The position numbers and the translations under genes are program-made. This document shows positions 33,628 to 42,162 of a stretch of DNA of 52,487 nt, one piece after another (position 1 is the first letter of the stretch; every line of letters begins with the position of its first letter). The notes beneath the pieces are model-generated. The model searched no databases. It was not told where the DNA came from and saw nothing but the letters and a program-made list of their open reading frames with translations. This DNA comes from Oscillospiraceae bacterium (GTDB taxonomy: Bacteria > Bacillota > Clostridia > Oscillospirales > CAG-272): positions 1 to 52,487 of the forward strand of contig SVSK01000007.1 of the NCBI GenBank assembly GCA_015064345.1, read 5' to 3'.

Positions 33628-34601
33628 TATTCCATCCCCCTTTCGCGTACGATTGAGGGTTCTGCATCGTCGTATGTAAAGGAGATGAGGGGGTGCTTTA
33701 CGTCTTCATCCTCGCCTGCCTGATATTCGCCGTAAAGCTCGTCCATATCCTTGATGAACTTTCTGTTCAGTAGGTGAAGCGGAATATGCTCGGGGCATAC
33801 TCTGGAGCACTCGCCGCAGTCAGTACATCTGCCCGCTACGTGATATGCTCTGATGATGTGGAACAGCTTTTCTTCAAAGGAATCTGCCGCCGCCTTCTGA
33901 GCCACACCTGATGCGGGATTATCAAATACGCACTGCTCGCAGGTACAAGCGGGGCACACATTACGGCAAGCATTGCAGCGGATGCATCTGGAAAGCTCAC
34001 CCTGCCAGAACTCGAATCTCTCCTCAGAGGTCATCTGCTCAAGCTTTTCTACAAGGTCAAATCTGCCCGAGTTTGCGATCTCCTCGCCGTCCTCGCCAAT
34101 GATCTCGTCATATGCCGCCAGTTTCTTTGATTTGCAGGTGATGCATCTGTCAGCCATAACGTCCGCTTTTGCTACAGTCTCGTCGCCGTACACGGTCTTT
34201 ACGGTGTAGTTGTCTCCATCAGCCTCGATACCAACAATACCGCTGATACCTCTCGCCTTGATCTTCTCTACGTCCGCTTTTCCTTCGCAACCTACGCCGA
34301 TAACGTAAATCTTTTCTCTGTCTACTCTCTTCTCAGCTGTAAGCTGGTTGAGAGAATAGGTATCGCAGGGCTTTAAGAATACAAGAGTCTTGCCGTCCAG
34401 TGTCTTTACCTTAAGCAGATACTTTGACACGTTTGCGGCGGTAAAATCGTCATATACGAAGTCTTTTTCTATCTCATCAGCTGTCTCGAATATTGCAGGC
34501 GTTGCATCGTATGCAAACTCGCCCTTCTTCCAGCCGATCACTCTTGCCACCTCACCGGACTCGAGAAGCTCGATGGCTCTTTTTTTCATTACTTCTTGCA
34601 T
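33627..34601 (-). CDS. 4Fe-4S protein (FlxC-like)
   Basis: 324 residues. The N-terminal part resembles FrhB-like domains (VFLKPCDTYSLNQL, VIGVGCEGKADVE), then two cluster motifs CIRCNACRNVCPAC and CTDCGECSRVCP. An additional CITC at about 170 may hold a further metal. GGAGG lies 7 nt before its ATG. It overlaps the MvhD-like gene by 13 bp. By order and domain content it is the second FeS subunit of an FlxABCD-type module. Confidence 0.82.
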   Translation of the reverse strand: MQEVMKKRAIELLESGEVARVIGWKKGEFAYDATPAIFETADEIEKDFVYDDFTAANVSKYLLKVKTLDGKTLVFLKPCDTYSLNQLTAEKRVDREKIYVIGVGCEGKADVEKIKARGISGIVGIEADGDNYTVKTVYGDETVAKADVMADRCITCKSKKLAAYDEIIGEDGEEIANSGRFDLVEKLEQMTSEERFEFWQGELSRCIRCNACRNVCPACTCEQCVFDNPASGVAQKAAADSFEEKLFHIIRAYHVAGRCTDCGECSRVCPEHIPLHLLNRKFIKDMDELYGEYQAGEDEDVKHPLISFTYDDAEPSIVRERGME

Positions 34602-35026
34602 CTGAGGTCCTCCAATCTGCGGTTAGGTCCAAGGCTTGTGATCTCTTCTACAAAGCTGTTCATTGTTGCAGCAAACTTTGCGCCCTCTGCAGCAGAGACC
34701 CATTCGAGGCGGGTTCTCTTTCGCTCAATACCCATAAAGTCGAGCATTGAGAACAGCATTGTCATTCTGCGTCTTGCATAATAGTTACCCGTTGTATAGT
34801 GGCAGTCTCCGGGATGGCATCCGCAGATAATAACACCGTCCGCGCCTCTCTGGAATGCACGGAGAATGAACATGGGGTTCACTCTGCAGGAGCAAGGCAC
34901 GCGGATGATCTTTACGTTCGCGGGGTACTGCAGGCGGTTGGTTCCCGACAGGTCAGCACCTGCGTAGGAGCACCAGTTGCAACAAAACGCAACGATTGTG
35001 GGTACAAATTTTTCGTTTACTTGCAT
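34589..35026 (-). CDS. MvhD/FlxD-like hydrogenase iron-sulfur (delta) subunit
   Basis: 145 residues. FCCNWCSYAGAD, VPCSCRV and CGCHPGDCHY are the signatures of MvhD, the small [2Fe-2S] protein that connects electron-donating modules to HdrA in bifurcating complexes. Its gene sits between hdrA (10-bp overlap) and flxC-like (13-bp overlap), the expected structural junction. Confidence 0.93.
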   Translation of the reverse strand: MQVNEKFVPTIVAFCCNWCSYAGADLSGTNRLQYPANVKIIRVPCSCRVNPMFILRAFQRGADGVIICGCHPGDCHYTTGNYYARRRMTMLFSMLDFMGIERKRTRLEWVSAAEGAKFAATMNSFVEEITSLGPNRRLEDLRCKK

Positions 35027-37008
35027 ATTGCGTCAACCTCCGCCATGATCTGTTCGTTTGAGAATCCGTAGAGGTCCATTGCAGTTGACGGGCAGGTTAC
35101 GGTACATGCGCCGCATCCCTGACATACTGCGGGATTTACATATGCTACTCTTCTCATCTTTGTTGTTCTGTCTGCCATTCTGAATTCCTTTTCGGAATAT
35201 GTGATAGCACCGTAGGGACATACGTTTGCACACTGGCCGCATCCGTTACACATGAGCTCGTCTGAATGTGCTACGCAGGGGTTGCAGGTCAGCTTGTCCT
35301 TTGCGAGAAGTCCCACTACCTTTACCGCGCAAGCACTTGCCTGAGATACGGTTTCGGGAATATCCTTCGGTCCCTGGCACGCGCCTGAGAGGAAGATACC
35401 TGCTGTGGGAGACTCAACGGGACGAAGCTTTGCGTGTGCTTCCGTGAAGAAGTCGTTTGTGTCCATACTTGCTGTAAGCATTGTCGCAAGAGGACGTGCG
35501 GACTTATCAGGCTCAATTGCGGCTGCAAGAACCACAAGGTCAGCCTTGATGTGAAGCTGTTCGTTCATGATAAGGTCGGAGCCCTGAACGTCAAGTGTTC
35601 CGTCTGCTCTGGGTACTACCTTACCGACAGCGCCCTTTATGTAGTGTACGCCGTAGTCCTCAACCGCTCTGCGATAGAACTCGTCAAAGTTCTTACCGGG
35701 TGTGCGGACGTCGATATAGAACACGTACACGTCTGTATCGGGGTACTTTTCTCTTGTGAGCATCGCGTGCTTTGCCGTGTACATACAGCAGATCTTTGAG
35801 CAGTAGCTCTTTCCCTTTTCGGGTGTGCATCTTGAGCCAACGCACTGGATGAAAACGATGGTGTGGGGATGCTTTCCGTCGGAGGGACGAAGAAGTGTGC
35901 CAGATGTAGGCCCTGCCGCATTGGTAAGACGCTCAAACTCAAGAGATGTGATTACATCCTTGGACTGTGAGTAAGCGTACTCGTCGTACTTATCAACCTT
36001 AATGGGGTTAAAGCCTGTTGCCACTACGATAGCGCCGTACTTTTCCTCAATGATCTGATCCTGCTGCTTGTAGTCGATAGCACCAACGGAGCAGATCTTC
36101 GCGCAAACACCGCACTTGCCGCTTTTCAGCATCGTGCAGTAATCCGCGTCGATAGTTGCGATCTTCGGCACAGCCTGTGCAAATGGGATGTATATTGCAC
36201 GTCTGTTGTCCATGCCCATGTTGAACTCGTTGGGCACCTTCTTCTGTGGGCACTTTTCCGTACAAAGTCCGCAGCCGGTACATTTTGTCTCGTCTACGTA
36301 ACGGGCTTTTCTCTTGATCTTTACTGAGAAGTTACCAACGAATCCGGAAACAGACTCAATTTCGCTGTAGGAGTATATCTTGATCTTCTCGTGCTGTGCG
36401 CAGTCTACCATTTTGGGCGTGAGAATACATGCCGCACAGTCAAGGGTGGGGAATGTCTTGTCGATCTGGGTCATCTTACCGCCGATGGTGGGGTTCTTTT
36501 CTACGATGTCAACCTCGTATCCCGCCTCAGCAATGTCAAGGGCTGTCTGGATGCCCGCAATACCGCCGCCGATGACCAGTGCTCTCTTTACAACAGGGCT
36601 TTCTCCCGCGGTAAGAGGAGCGTTGAGGAGCACCTTAGCGATGGCAGTTCTTCCGAGGATGATTGCCTTTTCTGTCGCTTCTTCTATATTTTTATGTATC
36701 CAGGAGCACTGCTCTCTGATGTTTGCGATCTCAACCATATAGGGGTTAAGACCTGCGGCTGTTGCTGTTTTTCTGAATGTTGCCTCGTGCATACGGGGTG
36801 AGCAGGAGCAAACTACGATGCCTGTAAGTCCGTATTCACGGATAGCATCCTTGATCATGTTCTGTCCCGCTTCTGAGCACATGTACTGGTACTCAACTGA
36901 AAGCGCAACTGAGGGTTCACGGCCGAGAGCTTCTGCAACTGCTTTTACGTCAACCGTAGCCGCGATGTTTGTACCGCAATGGCACACAAATACACCAATT
37001 TTTTGCAT
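35017..37008 (-). CDS. hdrA: Heterodisulfide reductase subunit A-like, bifurcating FAD protein
   Basis: 663 residues. N-terminal Cys-rich domain (FVCHCGTN, VVCSCSPRMHE), then FAD-binding GGGIAGIQ (about 147), the conserved TFPTLDCAACILTPKM loop, an inserted ferredoxin motif CTGCGLCTEKCP, and two C-terminal motifs CNGCGQCANVCP and CQGCGACTVTCP. HdrA carries the FAD that performs electron bifurcation in methanogens and other anaerobes. No methanogen genes are present; here it is embedded in a fumarate-reducing operon. GGAGG ribosome site; overlaps the MvhD-like gene. Confidence 0.95.
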   Translation of the reverse strand: MQKIGVFVCHCGTNIAATVDVKAVAEALGREPSVALSVEYQYMCSEAGQNMIKDAIREYGLTGIVVCSCSPRMHEATFRKTATAAGLNPYMVEIANIREQCSWIHKNIEEATEKAIILGRTAIAKVLLNAPLTAGESPVVKRALVIGGGIAGIQTALDIAEAGYEVDIVEKNPTIGGKMTQIDKTFPTLDCAACILTPKMVDCAQHEKIKIYSYSEIESVSGFVGNFSVKIKRKARYVDETKCTGCGLCTEKCPQKKVPNEFNMGMDNRRAIYIPFAQAVPKIATIDADYCTMLKSGKCGVCAKICSVGAIDYKQQDQIIEEKYGAIVVATGFNPIKVDKYDEYAYSQSKDVITSLEFERLTNAAGPTSGTLLRPSDGKHPHTIVFIQCVGSRCTPEKGKSYCSKICCMYTAKHAMLTREKYPDTDVYVFYIDVRTPGKNFDEFYRRAVEDYGVHYIKGAVGKVVPRADGTLDVQGSDLIMNEQLHIKADLVVLAAAIEPDKSARPLATMLTASMDTNDFFTEAHAKLRPVESPTAGIFLSGACQGPKDIPETVSQASACAVKVVGLLAKDKLTCNPCVAHSDELMCNGCGQCANVCPYGAITYSEKEFRMADRTTKMRRVAYVNPAVCQGCGACTVTCPSTAMDLYGFSNEQIMAEVDAICK

Positions 37009-37023
37009 TTTTGCTCTCCTCCT

Positions 37024-37407
37024 TTATTTTGCGTACTTTCTCATTGCCGTCATGAGCAGCTGACCGGGGGTGTCCTCGTCAAGTAATGCGGGAATATCGT
37101 CTGACTTCAGATGATTCTTTCCCTGCTGACGGATCACCTCAAGGCGTACTGCTTCCACTACCTTTGCAGGCTCAACACCACGGGGGCATCTCTCCACACA
37201 GGCAAAGCAGGTGAGGCACTTGTAGATAGACTCGGACTCCATCAGCTTTTCGATGTTACCCTCGTTTACCATAGCCACAAACTGATGAGGATGGTATTCC
37301 ATCTCATCGTATGACGGGCATGTTGCAGAGCATTTTCCGCATTTCATGCACTTTCTTACTTCTGCTCCGCTCATTCGAAGGATCTGTTCTTTTCTCTTCT
37401 GTTCCAT
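37024..37407 (-). CDS. hdrC: Heterodisulfide reductase subunit C-like
   Basis: 127 residues. Two [4Fe-4S] motifs, CMKCGKCSATCP (about 21-32) and CLTCFACVERCP (about 64-75), relay electrons between HdrA and HdrB. It lies 11 nt after hdrB and 15 nt before hdrA, with a strong ribosome site. Confidence 0.93.
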   Translation of the reverse strand: MEQKRKEQILRMSGAEVRKCMKCGKCSATCPSYDEMEYHPHQFVAMVNEGNIEKLMESESIYKCLTCFACVERCPRGVEPAKVVEAVRLEVIRQQGKNHLKSDDIPALLDEDTPGQLLMTAMRKYAK

Positions 37408-37418
37408 CTCGATCCTCC

Positions 37419-38201
37419 TTAGTCTATGAGACCGAGCGCTTCTGCCAGCACTTCGGTGAAGTATTTTACTTCTATCTTCTCGTCTGCGTTCTTCTTAAGA
37501 TTGTACTCGCAGAGGGGGCACGCTGTGATCATAAAGTCCGCACCCATTTCGGTAGCGTTCTCAGCCACTGCACTTGCTCTCTTCTTTGCCGCATCCTTGT
37601 CTTCAAGGGTAATATATCCGCCGCAGCATTCGTTACGCATTGAGTACATTACAGGCTCAGCACCCAGAGCACGGATGAAGTCTTCCATGATCTTCGGGTT
37701 CTCAGGATCGTCAAACTTCAGTACACTTGACGGGCGGAGAAGCAGGCAGCCGTAATATGCGGCGATCTTCTTGCCGGTGAGGGGCTTTACTACTGCTTCC
37801 TTGATCTTATCAAAGCCAACTTCGTCACGGAGCATTTCAAGGAAGTGGATAACTTCTCCTTCCCCGTGATACTCCATATCGGGTGCCATGTAGTTGTTCA
37901 CTCTTCTGTCAAAGTCGGGGTTTACTTTGAACTCGTTGTTTGTCTGCTTCAGAACATTGTAGCAAGCGGAGCAAACGGTGAGCACTCGTCCGCCGTTGTC
38001 ATATCCGTTCTTCAGTGCTCTGACGGAGGGCAGTTTGGTTGCAATTTCATCCTTTGCGGAGGTATATGCACCGCCACAACACTGCCAATTTTCTATTTCG
38101 CAAAGCTCTATTCCAAGTGCAGCCGCCGATTCTCTTGCATATCTGTCAAGATCCTTCGCCTTGTTCTTCAGCGTGCATCCGGGATAATATGCTACCTTCA
38201 T
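37419..38201 (-). CDS. hdrB: Heterodisulfide reductase subunit B-like
   Basis: 260 residues with two CCG domains: Cys9, WQCCGG and CSAC in the first; YGCLLLR, ECCGG and CPLC in the second. These bind the non-cubane [4Fe-4S] clusters of HdrB, where disulfides are reduced in methanogens. Since no CoM/CoB exists here, it may hand electrons to the FrdB-like protein or a small thiol. It is first of the hdr genes and 33 nt after fumC. Confidence 0.93.
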   Translation of the reverse strand: MKVAYYPGCTLKNKAKDLDRYARESAAALGIELCEIENWQCCGGAYTSAKDEIATKLPSVRALKNGYDNGGRVLTVCSACYNVLKQTNNEFKVNPDFDRRVNNYMAPDMEYHGEGEVIHFLEMLRDEVGFDKIKEAVVKPLTGKKIAAYYGCLLLRPSSVLKFDDPENPKIMEDFIRALGAEPVMYSMRNECCGGYITLEDKDAAKKRASAVAENATEMGADFMITACPLCEYNLKKNADEKIEVKYFTEVLAEALGLID

Positions 38202-38234
38202 ATCTTCTCTCCAAAATTTAGTTTTCGCTGTTTA

Positions 38235-39620
38235 TCAGAGATTTCCTGCCATCTCTTCGGGCTTGAATACTTCGTCAAACTTCTCTGCTGTAAGGAATCC
38301 AAGCTCTACGCACGCTTCCTTCAGAGAAATGTTGTCCTTGTATGCCTTCTTCGCAGTCTTTGCCGCATTTTCGTAGCCAATGTAGGGGTTGAGCGCCGTT
38401 ACGAGCATAAGGGAGTTGTAAAGGTTATCGTGCATCTTCTGCTCGTTTGCGCGGATTCCGATAGCGCAGTTATCGTTAAAGGAAACGATTGCTTCTGCGA
38501 GAAGTCGGCATGACTGCAGGAAGTTGTAGATGCACACAGGCATGAACACATTAAGCTCAAAGTTACCCTGAGATGCTGCCATTGTTACTGCCACGTCGTT
38601 ACCCATTACCTGTACCGCTACCATTGTTACCGCTTCGCACTGGGTGGGATTTACCTTGCCGGGCATAATGGAAGAGCCGGGCTCGTTCTCGGGAATTGTG
38701 ATCTCACCGATACCAAGTCTCGGACCGGATGCAAGCCAACGAACGTCATTTGCTATCTTCATCATGTCGCAAGCAAGGGCCTTAATTGCTCCGTGAGCGA
38801 AAACAAGCTCGTCCTTGGACGTGAGTGCATGGAACTTGTTTTCCGCTGTCTCAAAATCCTTACCTGTGATTGCGGAAACTGCCTCTGCTACCTTTGTGTC
38901 AAATCCTACAGGTGCGTTGAGGCCTGTTCCCACTGCTGTACCGCCCAGAGCGAGAGTCTTAAGTGCAGGGAGAGACTTTTCGATAAGTGCGATGTCCATT
39001 TCAAGGGAGGAACGCCAACCGGAGATCTCCTGGCTGAATCTGATGGGTGTTGCGTCCTGAAGATGTGTTCTGCCGCTCTTGGTAATTCCCTCGTGCATCT
39101 TTTCAAGGCGACGGAATGTGGTGATAAGCTTTGCAACCGCGGGAATGAGCTTGTCTTCAAGAGCTTCTACTGCCGCGATGTGCATTGCTGTGGGGAAAGT
39201 ATCGTTGGAAGACTGGCTCATGTTGATGTCGTCGTTGGGGTGACACAGTTTCTTGCCTGCAAGCTCGTTTGCGCGGTTTGCGATAACCTCGTTTGCGTTC
39301 ATGTTAGACTGTGTGCCGCTACCTGTCTGCCATACTACAAGGGGGAAATGCTCGTTAAGCTCTCCTGCCATTACCTCGTCACAAGCCTGAGAAATATATA
39401 CGAGCTTTTCATCAGTCATCTTCTGAGGACGGAGCCGGTTATTCGCGATAGCGGCCGCTTTTTTCAGCACACCGAATGCCTTGGTGATCTCGCGGGGCAT
39501 TGTTTCAATTCCAACACCGATCTTGAAGTTTTCGTGGCTACGCTCTGTCTGCGCTGCCCAGTATTTGTCAGCAGGCACTTTTACCTCGCCCATTGAGTCA
39601 TGTTCGATTCTGTATTCCAT
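38235..39620 (-). CDS. fumC: Fumarate hydratase class II
   Basis: 461 residues, the standard length. SGSGTQSNMNANEV, the GRTHLQDATP region and the GSSIMPGKVNP signature identify class II fumarase. It interconverts malate and fumarate without an FeS cluster, so it is oxygen-stable. Between the dehydrogenase and hdrB genes, it most likely supplies fumarate to the reductase of the same operon. Confidence 0.97.
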   Translation of the reverse strand: MEYRIEHDSMGEVKVPADKYWAAQTERSHENFKIGVGIETMPREITKAFGVLKKAAAIANNRLRPQKMTDEKLVYISQACDEVMAGELNEHFPLVVWQTGSGTQSNMNANEVIANRANELAGKKLCHPNDDINMSQSSNDTFPTAMHIAAVEALEDKLIPAVAKLITTFRRLEKMHEGITKSGRTHLQDATPIRFSQEISGWRSSLEMDIALIEKSLPALKTLALGGTAVGTGLNAPVGFDTKVAEAVSAITGKDFETAENKFHALTSKDELVFAHGAIKALACDMMKIANDVRWLASGPRLGIGEITIPENEPGSSIMPGKVNPTQCEAVTMVAVQVMGNDVAVTMAASQGNFELNVFMPVCIYNFLQSCRLLAEAIVSFNDNCAIGIRANEQKMHDNLYNSLMLVTALNPYIGYENAAKTAKKAYKDNISLKEACVELGFLTAEKFDEVFKPEEMAGNL

Positions 39621-39639
39621 GTTTATTCCCCTTTACGAT

Positions 39640-40587
39640 TTATATGTTCAAGCTTTTAATTACTGCTTTGAGACTGTCTGCACTCTTTCTGAGCAATACT
39701 TGTTCTGCTTCTGTGAGCACAGGATTAAGTTTTCCGCGAATTCCGTCACGTCCGATGATGCTGAGTGTGCTGAGACAAATGTCATCAATGCCGTATTCAC
39801 CGTGCATCATTGTTGAGATGGTCAAAGTCGTGTCCGTTGCACTGAGCAGGCATTTGCAGATGTGGCAAACGGAAAGAGATACCGCATAGAAGGTAGCGCC
39901 CTTACGCTGGATTACTCTCGCGCCGGACTTTTTCATGTATGCCTCTACCTCTTCCTTGTTCAGCGAGGGATAGAGGTTGCTTTCGCTGTTTATTACGTTG
40001 TGATATTCGTGGATCGGCACGTTGGAGATATTGGCGATGGACCACGGAACAAAGGAGCTGTCACCGTGCTCACCGAATACGTACGCGTGTACGTTCTGCT
40101 GGTTGATGTTATAGTACTCCGAGATTCTCGCACGAAGTCTGGATGTATCGAGAATAGTACCGGAACCGATTATCTTTGTTTCAGGCAGATCGGAATACTT
40201 GCACCAAACGTATGTGAGAACGTCCACAGGGTTTGACACGATTATGTATGTTGCATCCGGTGCATATGTAGTGATCTGGGGGATGATGGACTTGATTATA
40301 TCAACATTGGTCTGTGCCAAATCAAGTCTTGTCTGTCCGGGCTTTCTTGCCACGCCTGATGTAACGATCACTATGTCTGAGTCACACGCATCGCGGTAAG
40401 AGCCCGCATATATAACAGTACCGGGAGAGCAGAAAGGCAAGCCCTGACGGATATCAAGAGCTTCGCCGAGTGCCTTTTCTCCGTTGATGTCGATAAGCAC
40501 AATTTCGTTTGCAAGTCCTTTCACCGCAAGAGTATAAGCAACGGTAGAGCCAACACTTCCCGCACCGATTATCGAAATTTTTGCCAT
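39640..40587 (-). CDS. Lactate/malate dehydrogenase family, predicted malate dehydrogenase
   Basis: 315 residues. NAD-binding GAGSVG (8-13); catalytic His174 in FGEHGDS, Asp147 and Arg150 in LDTSRLR, and Arg87 on the mobile loop. The overall sequence is LDH-like (IGSGTILDT), but the specificity position (Gln102 in lactate dehydrogenases, Arg in malate dehydrogenases) is Arg81 in VARKPGQTR. That favours oxaloacetate/malate, and the next gene is fumarase. An automatic pipeline would probably call it L-lactate dehydrogenase. First gene of the operon, with a promoter at 40641-40669. Confidence 0.85.
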   Translation of the reverse strand: MAKISIIGAGSVGSTVAYTLAVKGLANEIVLIDINGEKALGEALDIRQGLPFCSPGTVIYAGSYRDACDSDIVIVTSGVARKPGQTRLDLAQTNVDIIKSIIPQITTYAPDATYIIVSNPVDVLTYVWCKYSDLPETKIIGSGTILDTSRLRARISEYYNINQQNVHAYVFGEHGDSSFVPWSIANISNVPIHEYHNVINSESNLYPSLNKEEVEAYMKKSGARVIQRKGATFYAVSLSVCHICKCLLSATDTTLTISTMMHGEYGIDDICLSTLSIIGRDGIRGKLNPVLTEAEQVLLRKSADSLKAVIKSLNI

Positions 40588-40640
40588 AGGATATTCTCCT
40601 TTATTTATTGTTTGAAAATAAGCATAGGTATCTATATTAG

Positions 40641-40669
40641 ATTATATCAAATATCGCCCCAAAATTCAA
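40641..40669 (-). promoter_or_regulatory. Promoter of the malate-to-succinate operon
   Basis: On the minus strand, TTGAAT (40669-40664), 17 nt, TATAAT (40646-40641). It is the only clear promoter seen for the 12 genes down to 28116. Confidence 0.85.
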
Positions 40670-40745
40670 TAGAGGCATGGAATTTTACCGTTTTGCCGCA
40701 GTAGTTATTTCGACGAAAATACTGAAATTTTTTGGTCATTTTAAC

Positions 40746-40777
40746 AACAAAAAAGGGTCAGCTTTTTCACTAACCCT
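40746..40777 (-). terminator. Terminator of the UDP-GlcNAc 2-epimerase gene
   Basis: On the minus strand AGGGT (40777-40773) pairs with ACCCT (40758-40754), with AG/CT inside, followed by TTTTTTG. Confidence 0.75.
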
Positions 40778-40786
40778 ATATTTGAT

Positions 40787-41884
40787 TTACAGTTTTTCAC
40801 AAAGTATGTCCGCAATTCGTTGACAGGCAAGTCCGTCACCGTAAGGATTGGACGCACGGCTCATTTTCTCGTATTCCACGCTGTCGTTCAGCAGCTGCTT
40901 GAATGAAGAATAGATCACCTCTTCGTCAGTTCCCACAAGCTTGAGAGTTCCCGCAGCAATACCCTCGGGACGTTCGGTGGTATCGCGCATAACAAGCACA
41001 GGCTTACCGAGTGAGGGTGCTTCCTCTTGAATTCCGCCGCTGTCAGTAAGGATCATGTAACTGCGAGCGATTAAATTGTGGAAGTCAAGCACCTCAAGGG
41101 GCTCGATAATGTGTATTCTGTCGCAGTCACCAAGCTCTTCCCTCGCCGCTTCACGAACAACGGGATTCATGTGGATGGGATATATGGCGCAAACGTCGGG
41201 ATGCTCGTCAATTATCCTACGGATCGCGCGGAACATATTGTGCATAGGCTGACCGAGATTCTCTCTGCGGTGCGCTGTGATAATGATAAGCCGACGGTCT
41301 CCCACCCACTCAAGCTCGGGATGGTTATAGTCCTCGCGAACGGTTGTCTTCAGCGCGTCAATGGCAGTGTTTCCCGTAATGTAGATGGTGGACGGATCCT
41401 TGCCCTCTTTTACGAGGTTATTTTTCGACAGCTCTGTGGGAGAGAAATTGAACTTTGATATGATGCTGACCGCTTGTCTGTTGAATTCCTCGGGATAGGG
41501 AGAGTAGATGTCATACGTGCGAAGCCCTGCCTCAACGTGTCCCACAGGGATCTGCAGATAGAAGCAAGCAAGCGCAGTCACAAACGTAGTCGATGTGTCA
41601 CCATGAACAAGCACTGCATCCGGCTTGATCTCAGTTAGAAGATTTCTGATACGGTCGAGAATATTGATGGTTACATCGAATAAGGTCTGCTTTTCCTTCA
41701 TTATTGAAAGGTCATAGTCAGGAGTAATTCCAAATGCCTCAAGTACCTGGTCAAGCATCTGACGGTGCTGGCCTGTAACGCAAAGAGTCACGTCCAACTC
41801 AGATCTCTTTCGAAGCTCAAGCACAAGAGGACACATCTTTATTGCCTCGGGCCGCGTACCGAACACTACCATAACTTTTTTCAT
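40787..41884 (-). CDS. wecB: UDP-N-acetylglucosamine 2-epimerase (non-hydrolysing)
   Basis: 365 residues. GTRPEAIKMCPL (9-20), HGDTSTTFVTAL, GHVEAGLRT, HRRENLG and DSGGIQEEAPSLGKPVL are the family's substrate and UDP-binding motifs. It makes UDP-ManNAc for cell-wall teichoic acids or surface polysaccharide. It is monocistronic between its own promoter and terminator. Confidence 0.96.
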   Translation of the reverse strand: MKKVMVVFGTRPEAIKMCPLVLELRKRSELDVTLCVTGQHRQMLDQVLEAFGITPDYDLSIMKEKQTLFDVTINILDRIRNLLTEIKPDAVLVHGDTSTTFVTALACFYLQIPVGHVEAGLRTYDIYSPYPEEFNRQAVSIISKFNFSPTELSKNNLVKEGKDPSTIYITGNTAIDALKTTVREDYNHPELEWVGDRRLIIITAHRRENLGQPMHNMFRAIRRIIDEHPDVCAIYPIHMNPVVREAAREELGDCDRIHIIEPLEVLDFHNLIARSYMILTDSGGIQEEAPSLGKPVLVMRDTTERPEGIAAGTLKLVGTDEEVIYSSFKQLLNDSVEYEKMSRASNPYGDGLACQRIADILCEKL

Positions 41885-41928
41885 ACGTCTGCACTCTCCT
41901 TTTTTGGCGGAGTAATCATTCTTTTTAT

Positions 41929-41957
41929 ATTATACAATAATTGTCATGCAATGTCAA
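41929..41957 (-). promoter_or_regulatory. Promoter of the UDP-GlcNAc 2-epimerase gene
   Basis: On the minus strand, TTGACA (41957-41952), 17 nt, TATAAT (41934-41929): full consensus. Confidence 0.92.
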
Positions 41958-42012
41958 CCGAGTGTCAATATAGAGTAAAAAGGCAAGTTCCGGGCAATTT
42001 TCAAAAAAAGTA

Positions 42013-42041
42013 TTGCAATTATCCGCAATGTGTGATATAAT
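42013..42041 (+). promoter_or_regulatory. Promoter of tRNA-Val
   Basis: TTGCAA (42013-42018), 17 nt, TATAAT (42036-42041), 11 nt before the tRNA. Confidence 0.85.
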
Positions 42042-42052
42042 GCAAGCACCCT

Positions 42053-42126
42053 GGAGGCATAGCTCAGCTGGTTAGAGTACTTGCTTGACATGCAAGGGGT
42101 CACTGGTTCGATTCCAGTTGTCTCCA
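42053..42126 (+). tRNA. tRNA-Val (anticodon GAC)
   Basis: 74 nt. The acceptor stem GGAGGCA pairs with TGTCTCC (one G-T), discriminator A at 42126. The anticodon stem CTTGC/GCAAG encloses loop TTGACAT with anticodon GAC. The T-arm loop is TTCGATT. The 3' CCA is not encoded. It stands alone and is followed at once by a terminator. Confidence 0.95.
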
Positions 42127-42162
42127 TAAAAAAGTCGTAGGACATAGTCCTGCGACTTTTTT
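42127..42162 (+). terminator. Terminator of tRNA-Val
   Basis: GTCGTAGGAC and GTCCTGCGAC pair (one G-T) around ATA, with A6 before and T6 after. Its right arm is the first element of the 153-bp repeat. Confidence 0.9.

Noticed and set aside
34700-38201. Methanogenic heterodisulfide reduction
   Set aside because: HdrABC homologues occur widely in bacteria; there are no CoM/CoB or methanogenesis genes and the context is fumarate metabolism.
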